A stretch of DNA of 64,000 bases from an uncultured Spartobacteria bacterium (GCA_903901425.1 CAIURC010000088.1:1-64000); one strand, 5' to 3'. Counted from the stretch's first letter, positions 1 through 9,492 are shown. Translations and numbers: made by a program. The notes: generated by a model from the sequence alone, not told the origin.

Positions 1-1
1 T

Positions 2-553
2 CCCCGCAGGATTTATCCTCAGCGGCACCGGGGCAGTTTTGGGGAGTTTGCGCGGCAGGGCGAAGGGGTGCCGGGGAAGATTGGGCTCTGGCCGAAGCAA
101 TGGGCGGCGGCCCGGATGTTTGCGGGAACCTCGAAGGGGTTCCATATTCATCCGCCGCACATTCCCGCGGGTACGGCACCGGCCGAATGGTTCGCCCAGC
201 TGTATGTTCAAAACCCGACGGCCTATGCTCTGCGTCCGTATGATCTTGAGCAGTGGGATCTCATGTTTTTCGTTCAGGGCACTGTGGAAATGTTTCTGGT
301 GGATGAACGGGAAGGGCTGCCGCGCCGGAGGATGCGGTTCTGGATTGAGGGAGACGATCAGCGGGGCCCCGGAAACGTGGGGGTGGTGATTCCGGCCGGT
401 GTGGCCCATGCGCTGCGGGCGGATCCGTCCCGGGATGCTCTGATGGTGTACGGCACCTCCACGGTTTTTGACCCTGCAGCCGAGGGGCGGATTGCAGACG
501 GGGTGGAGCGCCAGGAGCCGCCAGAAGGCTGGGGCGACTATTTCAACGCCTGA
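2..553 (+). CDS. RmlC-like cupin (dTDP-4-dehydrorhamnose 3,5-epimerase family), 5'-truncated
   Basis: The reading frame is open to the left edge of the window, so the start lies outside; an internal GTG at 68 is possible but the residues before it read as normal protein. The visible part has the single jelly-roll of the RmlC family: a SKGFHIHPP segment matching the RGLHYQ-type strand, a central QGTVEMFLVD strand and a late IPAGVAHAL segment. Family members epimerise C3 and C5 of the dTDP-4-keto sugar on the way to dTDP-L-rhamnose. The neighbour rmlA, on the opposite strand and convergent, makes the precursor dTDP-glucose. The match is divergent, so a related sugar-nucleotide cupin is also possible. 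Confidence 0.65.
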   Translation, partial: PRRIYPQRHRGSFGEFARQGEGVPGKIGLWPKQWAAARMFAGTSKGFHIHPPHIPAGTAPAEWFAQLYVQNPTAYALRPYDLEQWDLMFFVQGTVEMFLVDEREGLPRRRMRFWIEGDDQRGPGNVGVVIPAGVAHALRADPSRDALMVYGTSTVFDPAAEGRIADGVERQEPPEGWGDYFNA

Positions 554-580
554 GACCGGGCATCCTAGGGGGGAGGCGCC

Positions 581-1453
581 TCAGAGGGCGTCGTCCGCGA
601 GGGCCTGGAGATAGGCCCGGTACTCGTTTCGCGGCAGTCCGTGGATGAGGCCTTGGAGTTCGGCCCGGTTGATGAACCCCTGTGTGTAGGCGATTTCCTC
701 CAGGCAGGCGATTTTGAGGCCCTGCCGGTTTTCGATGGCAGCGACGTAGTTGCTGGCCTCCAACAGGCTGGCCTGAGTGCCGGTGTCCAGCCAGGCCATG
801 CCGCGTCCGAGCACCTGGACCCGGAGTTTGCCCCTCCTGAGGTAGTCGAGGTTGACGTCCGTGATTTCCAGCTCCCCGCGCGCACTGGGCTTCAAATTGC
901 GGCACACGTCCACCACCTGGCCGTCGTAAAGGTACAGGCCAGGAACTGCGTACGCGCTTTTTGGCTGGGCGGGTTTCTCCTCCAGACTGAGTACCGTGCC
1001 GTCCGGAGCCATCTCGACAACGCCGTACCGTTCCGGATCCTTGACCCGGTATCCGAACACGCAGCCGCCGTCGTCGAGCTGAAGTGCCCGGCGGAAGAAA
1101 TCGAGGTTTCCGTAAAAAATGTTGTCCCCGAGGATGAGGCAGACGGGATCGCCGCCGATGAAGTCTGCGCCGATGAGGAACGCCTGGGCGATTCCGGCGG
1201 GTTTTTCTTGGGCGGCGTAAGAGAACTTCATCCCGAGCCGTGAGCCATCGCCGAGAAGTGCCTCGAACCGGGGGAGATCGGTGGGGGTGGAAATGAGGAG
1301 CACCTCCCGGATCCCGCCGAGCATGAGCGTGGCGATCGGATAATAGATCATCGGCTTGTCGTAGACCGGGAGCAGCTGTTTGCTGGCGACAAGCGAGAGC
1401 GGGTAGAGACGCGTTCCGGCGCCTCCGGCGAGGACAATGGCTTTTCGGATCAT
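581..1453 (-). CDS. rmlA: Glucose-1-phosphate thymidylyltransferase RmlA
   Basis: This cytosolic nucleotidyltransferase joins dTTP and glucose-1-phosphate to dTDP-glucose, the first step of dTDP-rhamnose and related deoxysugars. The 290-aa length is normal for RmlA. The N-terminal loop GGAGTRLYPLS (residues 10-20) followed by SKQLLPVYDKPMIYYP (about 24-39) is the family's nucleotide-binding signature, and LILGDNIFYG near residue 110 carries the metal-binding Asp. It ends 28 bp from the convergent RmlC-like gene, so the pair looks like a nucleotide-sugar locus. No odd residues were noticed. Confidence 0.97.
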   Translation of the reverse strand: MIRKAIVLAGGAGTRLYPLSLVASKQLLPVYDKPMIYYPIATLMLGGIREVLLISTPTDLPRFEALLGDGSRLGMKFSYAAQEKPAGIAQAFLIGADFIGGDPVCLILGDNIFYGNLDFFRRALQLDDGGCVFGYRVKDPERYGVVEMAPDGTVLSLEEKPAQPKSAYAVPGLYLYDGQVVDVCRNLKPSARGELEITDVNLDYLRRGKLRVQVLGRGMAWLDTGTQASLLEASNYVAAIENRQGLKIACLEEIAYTQGFINRAELQGLIHGLPRNEYRAYLQALADDAL

Positions 1454-1477
1454 GGCAAAGAGATGAACTGGTCTAGT

Positions 1478-3244
1478 TCAGGGGGTGGGGCGTCCGTAGA
1501 CCTCAGTTTCTTTGGATCTGCCCACCAGGCGGTACTGTTGCTTCAGGGAATCGTAGACCGGTGCGGCCCAGTGGCTGAACCGGGAAGCCTCGTGGGCGTT
1601 GATGGCCCGGTTGTCGATCACTATCGCCGCGGCACGCCGGCTCTCGATTTCTCTGGCCTTCTGTTCCATCCACGGTTTTCCGTGGGTGACATTGTCGACG
1701 TACAGGTCCCGCTCATAAGTCGGGCGGTTGGTCATGAGGTTGTACCCGGGCTGGTACGGGTAACAAACCACCGGTTCCCCGGCGGTGCTGCAGGCCATGA
1801 TTGCGTCTCGGACCGCCGTGAGATGCTCCAGTTCTTTCTTGGACACCAGAACTGAGACGCCGTTCTCGCCCCGGAACCAGTGTTTCCGGCCGGCTCTGGC
1901 AATGATGGTGCCGGCAGAGGGGTGATCCAGCGCCACACAGGCGTACAGGGAGCCGTGCGCGATGCAGACCAGGCCCAGAGCCCATGCCGCAATGCCGTGC
2001 CGGCCTTCCCGTGCCCGGAACACGTATGCAAGGCCGCAAATGATTAGCACCAGATGGCTCACCATGAATTCCGACAGATGCGGGCGGTCTGGCCTGAAAA
2101 AGAAAAACTGGGGGAAAGTAGCCAGTGACGCGATTGCCACGATCCCCAGCTGGGTGCTGGGGTGAGCGGTTGTCCATTCCTGTCGTCTCCATGCACCAAC
2201 CCCCCCGAGAAGCGCCATTCCCAGCCAGGCCGTGAACCCGGCTAGCGGCAGATAAGTGAGCACGAAAAGAAACCGCGCATCCCAATTCCTGCCGCGCCAA
2301 AGTTCCACGATGCTGGCGCGCGCGCGCAGTCCGGATGCTCCCTTTTCTTCCGCCGGGCCGGAGGGAGCGGTGGCGAGATCGGTCTGGCCTGATACCGGCT
2401 TGGAATTGGCGACTGAGCCCGTATGAGACCGCAGTGCGCGCGCACTTTCGAGAAGATATCGGCCCCAGCTGGCATACTGTTCAACGAACTCCCGTTCATA
2501 GCCGCGCGCTCTGGCGTGCCCGGAGGCCGGGAGATGCACGGCCCAGACGGTGCCGCTCAGGAGCAGGATCCCCGCAACCAAGCGGCCGAGTTTGCTTCCC
2601 GCCCCGAGGCGAATGTCGGCCAGTTGCACCACCAGCATCCCGAGCCAGACTGCGGAGAACAAAAATCCAAGATCGATCCGGATCAGGAAGCTGAGGCCGA
2701 GCACTAGACCCCCGAGAAGGCAGTCCCCGTAAAACTGGCTGCCGCGCCAATCACTGCCCCGAAAGCCAGCCTGAAGATCCAGCCGTCCAAAGGTCCGGAT
2801 CAGGCAGAGTAGGTTCAGCATGCCCAGCAAGGGGATGTAGTTTTTGAACTGGGACCCCGGAAACACCACGAGGAGCAATCCGGCAAAAAAACCGAGCCAG
2901 GACCGACCGGTAACCCTTTTGACGACAGCCCATCCGCCGAGAGCGGTGCCGGCGGACAGGGCGAAGAAAAAGGCCCGCATTTTGACGTAGTGAACGCCGG
3001 TCAGCTTGAAAAGCCAGACAATCGGATAGAACCAGAGGATGTTGTAGCCGAGGGCCACATCCCGGATGGGCACCTCACCCGCAAGGAGGCGTTGCGCCGT
3101 CAGCGCGGCTGTGCCGCCCTCGTCATGAGTGTTGAACCAGTAATTGAGGTAGGAGCCCCAGTAGAAAACGCCCGCCAGCAGGATCAGCCACGGCTGCAGT
3201 CCCTCCAGCAGCCCAAGCACCCCGCGCTGACGATTTTCTTGCAT
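1478..3244 (-). CDS. Multi-pass membrane protein, GT-C glycosyltransferase-like
   Basis: The start at 3244 (MQENRQRG) is chosen because a strong GGGAGGAG ribosome site lies just upstream, although the frame is open for another 61 codons. The 588-aa protein has about ten hydrophobic segments. A first outer loop reads NTHDEGGTAAL shortly after the first membrane segment, which resembles the acidic loop of GT-C enzymes of the ArnT/PMT type that use polyprenyl-phosphate sugars. The C-terminal about 150 residues are soluble and likely periplasmic. Together with rmlA this suggests a role in glycosylating lipids, polymers or proteins, but donor and acceptor cannot be read. It could also be a polymer-assembly protein without enzyme activity. 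Confidence 0.7.
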   Translation of the reverse strand: MQENRQRGVLGLLEGLQPWLILLAGVFYWGSYLNYWFNTHDEGGTAALTAQRLLAGEVPIRDVALGYNILWFYPIVWLFKLTGVHYVKMRAFFFALSAGTALGGWAVVKRVTGRSWLGFFAGLLLVVFPGSQFKNYIPLLGMLNLLCLIRTFGRLDLQAGFRGSDWRGSQFYGDCLLGGLVLGLSFLIRIDLGFLFSAVWLGMLVVQLADIRLGAGSKLGRLVAGILLLSGTVWAVHLPASGHARARGYEREFVEQYASWGRYLLESARALRSHTGSVANSKPVSGQTDLATAPSGPAEEKGASGLRARASIVELWRGRNWDARFLFVLTYLPLAGFTAWLGMALLGGVGAWRRQEWTTAHPSTQLGIVAIASLATFPQFFFFRPDRPHLSEFMVSHLVLIICGLAYVFRAREGRHGIAAWALGLVCIAHGSLYACVALDHPSAGTIIARAGRKHWFRGENGVSVLVSKKELEHLTAVRDAIMACSTAGEPVVCYPYQPGYNLMTNRPTYERDLYVDNVTHGKPWMEQKAREIESRRAAAIVIDNRAINAHEASRFSHWAAPVYDSLKQQYRLVGRSKETEVYGRPTP

Positions 3245-3414
3245 GAAACTCCTCCCGATAGCCCGTCTGCAACCCGCCCGCAATCCCAAAGCCAGCTGTT
3301 TCCAGCTCGCCGGGGGCCGCCCCGGGTCCGGCTTCCGGGTGAACGAAGGGGCCCGGGGTGCAGCCGCGCAAATCGCGCTTTGCGCCCAGGGCGCGCCGGG
3401 CCAATATCCGGCGC

Positions 3415-3873
3415 ATGCAGGAAACACCCTTCATCCAGACAGAGGTTCAGGTGATGTTTTTCGACACGGACTGCGCGGCGGTGGTGCACAACATCGCCTA
3501 TCTCCGGTTTATTGAGGTGGCGCGGACGCTTCTCGCGGAGCAGCTGGGCCTTGGCCTGGTCGGGATGGCCCAATCCCAGCTGTTTCCCGTCGTGGTCCGG
3601 ACTGAAATTGATTACCTCCGCCCTGCGCGCCTGGGGGACCGGCTCGAGGTGCACGGCTGGCTGGATTCGATTGAGCGCAGCCGGTTCTGGTGCCGGTTTG
3701 AGGTCCGGCGCCCGTCGGACCAGACGCTCGTGGTCGCCTCCCGCCAGATGCTGGCTCTGGTTCAGATGCCGCAGGGCAAACCGGTCCGGCTCCCGGCGGA
3801 TTGGGGGGGGCGGTTTGGCCATCTCCGGGCAGAAATCCCCGGCAGAACCGCAGCGGGGCCGGATACACATTAA
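3415..3873 (+). CDS. Acyl-CoA thioesterase of the YbgC/4HBT hot-dog family
   Basis: This is a 152-aa single hot-dog domain. The segment MFFDTDCAAVVHNIAYLRF near the N terminus is the 4-hydroxybenzoyl-CoA thioesterase signature: the Asp of DTD and the H-N-x-x-Y pattern match the YbgC catalytic region (usually DTDxxGVVYHxNYLxF). Family members hydrolyse acyl-CoA thioesters in the cytosol. The ATG at 3415 was preferred to a GTG at 3358, because the extra 19 residues are basic and not family-like. It diverges from the membrane protein at 1478-3244 and precedes the mla genes by about 60 bp, so it may share their transcript. Confidence 0.85.
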   Translation: MQETPFIQTEVQVMFFDTDCAAVVHNIAYLRFIEVARTLLAEQLGLGLVGMAQSQLFPVVVRTEIDYLRPARLGDRLEVHGWLDSIERSRFWCRFEVRRPSDQTLVVASRQMLALVQMPQGKPVRLPADWGGRFGHLRAEIPGRTAAGPDTH

Positions 3874-3931
3874 GGGTTGCCAACCTCCCCCGCTGCAGGC
3901 ACTTTTTGGGGTCGAGGGTATTTGAGAGGCT

Positions 3932-4195
3932 ATGATCGAACTTGAGATATACGCGCCTGGTGTGCGGCAGATGGACAAGATCCTTGCCTTGGAGATGGAA
4001 TTCAGTGCCGTGCACGGACTTCGGTATCGCGTGGACAACAACCATGACATGGTTTCCATGGAATTCGAAAACCCCTGCGTTTCAATCGAGCACATCCGGG
4101 CGATGTTCCACCGGTGCGATCTTCAGCCCCGGGTGGTGGGTGCCATTCCTGCCGAACTAAATTCGCGTTCGAAGACCCAGAGGCTGGTGCCATAA
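3932..4195 (+). CDS. Small conserved-looking protein leading the mla operon
   Basis: This 87-aa protein starts with ATG at 3932 behind a GAGAGG sequence and ends 17 bp before mlaE, so it is probably co-transcribed and possibly translationally linked. It has no signal peptide or membrane segment. The pattern of an N-terminal strand (MIELEIYAPG), a helix, the strands LRYRVDNNHDMVSMEF, a second helix (SIEHIRAMFHRCDL) and a last strand is consistent with a ferredoxin-like beta-alpha-beta fold similar to HMA or NIL domains, but without a CxxC metal site. The function is unknown; an accessory or sensory role in lipid transport is only inferred from position. Confidence 0.6.
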   Translation: MIELEIYAPGVRQMDKILALEMEFSAVHGLRYRVDNNHDMVSMEFENPCVSIEHIRAMFHRCDLQPRVVGAIPAELNSRSKTQRLVP

Positions 4196-4212
4196 GCTCC
4201 CCTTCCGGCAGG

Positions 4213-4998
4213 ATGAATGTCCAGTCGCTAGGCCGTACCGCCTTGGGTTTCATCCAGTACTTGGGTGAACTCTCCGTCCTGTTCTCGGAGACCTGCGTTT
4301 CCGTGGCATCTGCGCCGATCCGGTGGAAACTCTTCGTCCGGCAGGTGTTGGAGGTCGGGTTCCGGTCCCAACTCGTGGTGATTGTCACGGGCGGCTTTAC
4401 CGGGGCGGTGTTCGCCTACCAGACCTACCTCCAGTTCCATAAGGTCGGCATGGATTCGGCCGTGGGCGCAGTGGTGGCGGTCTCGATGTTCCGCGAACTG
4501 GGGCCGGTATTGACCGGGCTGATGGTGGCGGGCCGGGTCGGGGCGGCAATCGCGGCGGAGATTGGCACCATGAAGGTGACCGAGCAGATTGACGCGCTCC
4601 GCTCCCTGGGCGTGCATCCCATCGACTATCTCGTCGTGCCCAGAACTCTGGCTCTCCTGCTGTCCATGCCCCTGCTCGTGGCCGAATCCTGTGCCTTGGG
4701 AATTCTCGCCTCCATCTTTGTCGGGACCAAGGTTTTGGACATTTCGGAGGCGTACTTCATTTCCACAATGGTCAAGTTTGCGGGGGGCAGCGACATCAGC
4801 ATGGCCATGATCAAGGGGTTCGTATTCGCGATGATTGTTGTGTTCGTCGCCTGCCATCAGGGTCTCAACACCAAGAACGGTGCCGTCGGCGTGGGCCGCG
4901 CACCCACCGAAGCCGTGGTCATCTCTTCCCTGCTCATCCTCGTCATCAATTTCTTCCTCTCCTTTGCCCTGAACATCATTTACCCGGTCGGACGTTAA
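4213..4998 (+). CDS. mlaE: MlaE-family lipid ABC transporter permease
   Basis: This 261-aa inner-membrane permease is one subunit of the MCE/Mla transporter that moves phospholipids between the inner and outer membrane. The central FRELGPVLTGLMVAGRVGAA and GTMKVTEQIDALRSLGVHP segments are the hallmark of the MlaE (YrbE) family, flanked by five or so hydrophobic segments. The ATG at 4213 gives the usual family length; the frame is open further upstream but overlaps the preceding gene. The next gene, mlaF, starts 1 bp after the stop, so the two are tightly coupled. Confidence 0.96.
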   Translation: MNVQSLGRTALGFIQYLGELSVLFSETCVSVASAPIRWKLFVRQVLEVGFRSQLVVIVTGGFTGAVFAYQTYLQFHKVGMDSAVGAVVAVSMFRELGPVLTGLMVAGRVGAAIAAEIGTMKVTEQIDALRSLGVHPIDYLVVPRTLALLLSMPLLVAESCALGILASIFVGTKVLDISEAYFISTMVKFAGGSDISMAMIKGFVFAMIVVFVACHQGLNTKNGAVGVGRAPTEAVVISSLLILVINFFLSFALNIIYPVGR

Positions 4999-4999
4999 C

Positions 5000-5737
5000 G
5001 TGATCTCCGTACGAAACCTCCATAAAACTCTGGGTACACAGCACGTGCTCCGCGGCGTCCAGCTGGAGATCCGCAGGGGCGAAACCTGCGTCGTCCTTGG
5101 ACGGTCCGGATGCGGAAAAAGCGTGCTCCTCAAGCATTTCATCGGTCTTCTCAAACCTTCCTCCGGCCAGGTGCTCGTCGACAACGAGGACATCGGGGCC
5201 CTCCATGAACGCCAGCTCGGCGCCATCCGGAAAAAAGTCGGCATTCTCTTCCAGAGCGGTGCACTCTTCGATTCCATGACCGTCGAGGAAAACATCGCCT
5301 TCCCCCTCCGCGAAGCCGGGGTCCGTGACCGGCGCGAAATCTCGGACCGCGTGGCAGAGGCCCTTGAAATGGTGGATCTGGCTGGGGAACAGGCCAAGAT
5401 GCCGGAAAACCTGAGCGGCGGGATGCGGAAACGGGTGGGGCTGGCCCGGACGATTGTCAGCCGGCCTGCGTGCATCCTGTACGACGAACCGACCACCGGC
5501 TTGGATCCGATTGCGACGGACTCCATCAACCACCTGATCCGCCGGCTTCAGAAACGGCTCCAGGTAACCTCGGTGGTGGTCACTCACGACATGAAAACGG
5601 CCTTCCACACGGCCGACCGGATCATTTTCCTGCACGAGGGCCGCGTTTACTTTGAGGGCACGCCCGATGCGCTGCACGCCTCGGCAGACCCCGTGCTCCA
5701 GGACTTTGTCGAAGGACGCTCCGGCGAATCCGACTGA
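5000..5737 (+). CDS. mlaF: MlaF-family lipid ABC transporter ATPase
   Basis: This 245-aa cytosolic ATPase powers the MlaE permease. It has Walker A GRSGCGKS (residues 33-40), the signature LSGG (138-141) followed by MRKR, and Walker B ILYDEP (159-164) followed by TTGLDP. The LSGGMRKRVGLARTI context is specific to the MlaF/Ttg2A group. The start is a GTG at 5000, immediately after the mlaE stop; the encoded MISVRNLHKTLG start matches the family. mlaD follows 31 bp downstream, completing an EFD operon. mlaB and mlaC homologues are not visible here. Confidence 0.97.
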   Translation: MISVRNLHKTLGTQHVLRGVQLEIRRGETCVVLGRSGCGKSVLLKHFIGLLKPSSGQVLVDNEDIGALHERQLGAIRKKVGILFQSGALFDSMTVEENIAFPLREAGVRDRREISDRVAEALEMVDLAGEQAKMPENLSGGMRKRVGLARTIVSRPACILYDEPTTGLDPIATDSINHLIRRLQKRLQVTSVVVTHDMKTAFHTADRIIFLHEGRVYFEGTPDALHASADPVLQDFVEGRSGESD

Positions 5738-5768
5738 TCTCAACCCATCCCAACCCTTCCCATCTCCC

Positions 5769-6638
5769 ATGTCTCAGGAACGCAAGAATGTCGAATTCCT
5801 CGTCGGCCTCTTTCTTCTCATCGGCTTCACCGTCGTTGCGGGGTTGGTGGTCAAATTCGGCCGGGTCGGCCAGGGCCTGAACGTCTACACCCTGCGGGTC
5901 GAGTTCCCCAACGCCAGCGGCCTGGTCAAGGACTCCTACGTCCTTCTGGCCGGGGCACGAATCGGGTTTGTTGCGGCGGAACCCGTCCTCACTGAACGCA
6001 GTTCCGTCATCGTCTCCGTCAAGGTCCGGAACGAAGTCAAGATCCCGCGGAAATCCACCCTGCTGGTAGGCAGTTCCGGCCTCATGGGCGACCGGTACAT
6101 CGATGTCATTCCCTCCCCCAACGGCGATCCCAACGACTACGCGCTGCCGGACGAACTCATTCAGGGCAGCCGCGCCACCGGCCTCGATGACCTTACTGTC
6201 AAAGGCGGCGCCGTCATGGATCATCTCGTTTCCGACCTCGAACAGATCAAGACCCTCACCCAGTCCATCAACCAGCGCCTGCTGAACGAGAAAAACCTCA
6301 AAAACTTCGAGGACACCCTCGGCAACCTTAAGGCCACCTCCGACAGCCTCGCCCAGAGCGCCCGCCAGATTGAACCGGTGCTGGCTGAAGCCCAGAAAAC
6401 CGCGACGGCCGCGCGCACCCTCATCGATTCGGGCAAGCAGATGGTCGATTCCGGCAAACAGATGGTGGAGTCCGGAAAAGCCGTTCTCAAAAAGGCTCAG
6501 GACGGCCATGGCCCCCTCGGCACCCTCATCTCCGACCACGAGGCTGCTGACGATCTCAAAGCCTTCCTGTCCAACCTGCGCCGGTCCGGCCCGGTGTTCT
6601 ACAAGGACCGTTCCCCAACGCCGGCTCCAAGAAATTAA
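5769..6638 (+). CDS. mlaD: MlaD/MCE-domain lipid transport protein
   Basis: This 289-aa protein has a single N-terminal transmembrane anchor (FLVGLFLLIGFTVVAGL, about residues 10-26) and then an MCE domain (about 35-115) with the typical LRVEFPNASGLVKDSYVLLA and GSSGLMGDRYIDV segments. The C-terminal half is long, helical and repetitive (SGKQMVDSGKQMVESGK), as expected for the helices that form the central tunnel of MCE hexamers. It probably binds lipid at the periplasmic face of the MlaEF complex. The ATG at 5769 is selected because it directly precedes the anchor. Confidence 0.95.
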   Translation: MSQERKNVEFLVGLFLLIGFTVVAGLVVKFGRVGQGLNVYTLRVEFPNASGLVKDSYVLLAGARIGFVAAEPVLTERSSVIVSVKVRNEVKIPRKSTLLVGSSGLMGDRYIDVIPSPNGDPNDYALPDELIQGSRATGLDDLTVKGGAVMDHLVSDLEQIKTLTQSINQRLLNEKNLKNFEDTLGNLKATSDSLAQSARQIEPVLAEAQKTATAARTLIDSGKQMVDSGKQMVESGKAVLKKAQDGHGPLGTLISDHEAADDLKAFLSNLRRSGPVFYKDRSPTPAPRN

Positions 6639-6684
6639 CTCACTTTTTAGGGGCAATTCCGCGGGCACCGGGAGTGTACCGGTG

Positions 6685-7803
6685 ATGGACGCATCTTCTC
6701 CCACCCCCACGCGCCGCGTTTTTCTCGGCGGACTCTCTGCAGCTGCAGTTGCCTCGTTTCTGCCCCGGGCATGGGCGGTGGATTCGGCTCCCGTGATCGG
6801 GCACGGCGGGCACCGGTACGTGGTCGACACGGACTGGGGCACCCGGCATCTGCCGGCTGAAAACCGGCCCCTAGTCACCAACTGCCATGAGATGGTCCGG
6901 GACGCCGCGGGCCGGCATTACATGGTGGGGGACAACCCGGCGAACAACATTCTGGTTTACGACGAGGAGGGCCACCTTCTGGACCGCTGGGGGACGCAAT
7001 ATCCCGGGGGGCACGGTCTGACGCTTGCCCGGACGGCCGGAGGCGAGGAATGCCTTTGGATCACCGATTCTGGCTGGTACTGGCGCCGGGAAAAATGGAA
7101 CCGGCAGCAGGGGTACGTGGTGCAAACGGACCTGGAAGGGAAAGTGCTGCTCCAGATCGGGCATCCGGCCACTTATGGGGCCTATGAACCGGGCATGAAC
7201 TACATGCCTTCCGAGTCCGCTGTGGGCCCAGATGGCACCCTCTACATCGCCGACGGATACGGCTCCAACTTTGTCCTCCGGTTCGATCCGAAGGGCCGCT
7301 ACATCGGCAAGTTTGGCGGGCCGAAACCCACGGACGACGTGCCGGAATCCGCACTCAAAAATGCGCATGGCATCGCCGTCGACCTCCGCGATCCAAACAA
7401 CCCGGTCCTGATCGCCACCTCCCGGGCAGAAAACTGTTTCAAACGCTACACGCTGGAGGGCCGGTACATCGATTCGATCCCGGTGCCCGGCGCTTCCGTG
7501 TGCCGGGCCGTGATCCACGGCGAACACCTGTATGCCGGGGTCTGCTGGTCAAAGGCAAATGGGCAGGGCAAAAACCTTCCCGGCAGCGGGTTTGTAGTCG
7601 TTTTGGACCGTCAAAACCGCGTCGTCTCCGCCCCGGGCGGCACCGAGCCTCAGTACGTGGACGGCGTCCTCCAGCCCCTGAACCAAGCGCCGGAAAAGGT
7701 GTTCCAGCACGGACACGACGTCTGCCCGGATTCCAAAGGGAACCTGATTGTTTGCCAGTGGAATGCCGGCAACACGCTGCCGGTCCGGCTGCTCAAGGTC
7801 TGA
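6685..7803 (+). CDS. Tat-exported six-bladed beta-propeller (NHL-type) protein
   Basis: The 372-aa protein opens with TRRVFLGG (Arg10-Arg11) and a hydrophobic stretch ending in PRAWA, a clear twin-arginine signal peptide, so it is exported folded. The rest shows about six repeats of the NHL/SMP-30 kind, for example DGTLYIADGYGSNFVLRFDPKG and DSKGNLIVCQWNAGNT. The overall shape resembles the peptidylglycine alpha-amidating lyase-type propellers often found in verrucomicrobia and planctomycetes. The substrate is unknown; the Tat route hints at a bound cofactor or metal. It starts 46 bp after mlaD and may only be fortuitously close. Confidence 0.8.
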   Translation: MDASSPTPTRRVFLGGLSAAAVASFLPRAWAVDSAPVIGHGGHRYVVDTDWGTRHLPAENRPLVTNCHEMVRDAAGRHYMVGDNPANNILVYDEEGHLLDRWGTQYPGGHGLTLARTAGGEECLWITDSGWYWRREKWNRQQGYVVQTDLEGKVLLQIGHPATYGAYEPGMNYMPSESAVGPDGTLYIADGYGSNFVLRFDPKGRYIGKFGGPKPTDDVPESALKNAHGIAVDLRDPNNPVLIATSRAENCFKRYTLEGRYIDSIPVPGASVCRAVIHGEHLYAGVCWSKANGQGKNLPGSGFVVVLDRQNRVVSAPGGTEPQYVDGVLQPLNQAPEKVFQHGHDVCPDSKGNLIVCQWNAGNTLPVRLLKV

Positions 7804-7866
7804 CCTGCCCGGAATCCGCACCGCCAGCGGTGACAGCCACGCCGGAATCCGGCACTCTCGGGATCC

Positions 7867-9414
7867 ATGCCCGACATCGTCCTCGCCACCCTCAACGCCC
7901 GGTACATTCATGCGTCCTTTGGACTCCGGTACCTGATGGCGAATCTGGGCGAACTCCAGTCCCGGGCGTGCATCGAGGAGTTTGTGGTGCAGCAGGCGCC
8001 CTTGGAGATCGTGGAAACCCTTCTCGCCCGGGAGCCAAAGATCGTCGGGTTCGGCGTTTACATCTGGAACGTGACCCAGACCGTGGAGGTGGTGGCGCTT
8101 CTGAAACGGATCCGGCCCGGGCTGGTTGTCATCGTGGGCGGTCCGGAGGTTTCCCACGAAACCGAGGGGCAACCCATTGTGGCGCTGGCTGACCATGTCA
8201 TCACCGGCGAGGCGGATCTCAAATTCGCCGAGGTCTGCCGGACCCTGCTCGGCACGGGGGATTCAGCCAGTTCCCCGGTTCAGCCGCCGGGCCTGCCCAA
8301 GATCCTGGCGGCTGAACTGCCCAAACTCGACCAGGTCGTCACCCCGTACGACTTGTACACGGACGAGGATCTGCGAAGCCGTGTGCTGTATGTCGAGGCG
8401 TCGCGCGGGTGCCCTTTCACCTGCGAGTTCTGTCTCTCCTCGCTCGACATCCCGGTGCGGGCTTTCGCCCTGGAGCCGTTTTTGGACGGGATGCGGCGCC
8501 TGCTCGACCGCGGGGCTCGGCAGTTCAAGTTTGTCGACCGCACCTTCAACCTGCATCTCCCCACCAGCAAGGCCATCCTCCAGTTCTTCCTCGACCACTG
8601 GCGCGACGGCATGTTCCTCCATTTCGAGATGGTTCCCGACCGCCTCCCGGAACCTCTCCGCGCCTTGGTCCGGCAGTTCCCTGCTGGAGCCGTGCAGTTT
8701 GAGGTGGGGATCCAGACCCTCGACGATCTCACATCCAAGAACATCAGCCGCCGGCAGAACCTCGAACGATTGGCCGATAATTTCCGGTTTCTCCGGGAAG
8801 AAACCGGTGTCCACATCCATGCGGACCTGATTGTGGGGTTGCCGGGCGAAACCCTCGCCAGCTTCGGAGCCGGATTCGACCGGGTCCTGCAACTCGGCCC
8901 GCAGGAAATTCAGGTGGGCATCCTCAAACGCCTGAGGGGTACCCCCATCGCCCGGCATGACGCCGAATACCAGATGGTCTATTCCCCGCAGCCGCCCTAC
9001 GAAATCCTGGCCAACCGAGACATCCCGTTTCCCGACATGCAACGGATGCGCCGGTTCGCCCGGTACTGGGATCTGGTGGCCAACAACGGCCAGTTTCCCA
9101 CCACGCTTGCCCTGCTCTGGCAGGAGGCCGGTTCTCCGTTTGACGTGTTCCTCCGGTTCAGCGACTGGCTCCATGCCCGCCTGGGACGCACCCACCAAAT
9201 TGCTCTCCACACCTTGGCGCGTTCCCTGTTCGACTTTCTGACCACTGAACAACACGTCCCACCCGATCAGGCACGGACCTCCCTCCTAACCGACTGGAAC
9301 CGCGCCCCGGGCCGGGAAGCGCTCCGACTGGACGCCGCCTCCTCCGAGGCCGGGGAGGTGCTCCAACCGTCCCGAAGACAGGCGCGCCATGCCGGAGCCG
9401 CAGGCCGCTCTTGA
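7867..9414 (+). CDS. Radical SAM protein with N-terminal cobalamin-binding-type domain
   Basis: This 515-aa protein begins with a B12-binding-like Rossmann domain (about residues 1-140, with [10 protein letters not shown] and [12 protein letters not shown]). A radical SAM domain follows, whose cluster motif C182-x3-C186-x2-C189 is visible in GCPFTCEFC. The downstream [11 protein letters not shown] and [10 protein letters not shown] segments are typical of the anaerobic magnesium-protoporphyrin cyclase-like/YgiQ-like 'DUF4080' type proteins. A C-terminal extra region (about 380-500) matches such members. The reaction is unknown; members methylate or rearrange unactivated carbons. The cobalamin domain lacks an obvious DxHxxG, so cobalamin binding may be lost. 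A hairpin terminator follows. Confidence 0.85.
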   Translation: MPDIVLATLNARYIHASFGLRYLMANLGELQSRACIEEFVVQQAPLEIVETLLAREPKIVGFGVYIWNVTQTVEVVALLKRIRPGLVVIVGGPEVSHETEGQPIVALADHVITGEADLKFAEVCRTLLGTGDSASSPVQPPGLPKILAAELPKLDQVVTPYDLYTDEDLRSRVLYVEASRGCPFTCEFCLSSLDIPVRAFALEPFLDGMRRLLDRGARQFKFVDRTFNLHLPTSKAILQFFLDHWRDGMFLHFEMVPDRLPEPLRALVRQFPAGAVQFEVGIQTLDDLTSKNISRRQNLERLADNFRFLREETGVHIHADLIVGLPGETLASFGAGFDRVLQLGPQEIQVGILKRLRGTPIARHDAEYQMVYSPQPPYEILANRDIPFPDMQRMRRFARYWDLVANNGQFPTTLALLWQEAGSPFDVFLRFSDWLHARLGRTHQIALHTLARSLFDFLTTEQHVPPDQARTSLLTDWNRAPGREALRLDAASSEAGEVLQPSRRQARHAGAAGRS

Positions 9415-9466
9415 AAAAGCGTGGCAGTGCCAGACAACTGGGGCATTTCCTTACCGTTTCCTCACA

Positions 9467-9492
9467 AAACGCCCGGCGTCTCCCGGGCGTTT
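9467..9492 (+). terminator. Hairpin terminator after the radical SAM gene
   Basis: A perfect 10-bp inverted repeat (AAACGCCCGG / CCGGGCGTTT) with a 6-nt loop lies 52 bp past the stop of the radical SAM gene and ends in TTT. It separates that gene from the peroxidase gene starting at 9522. Confidence 0.65.

Noticed and set aside
4228-5529. 433-residue frame on the minus strand
   Set aside because: It is a shadow of mlaE and mlaF in high-GC DNA, rich in Arg, Ser and Pro, without family motifs.
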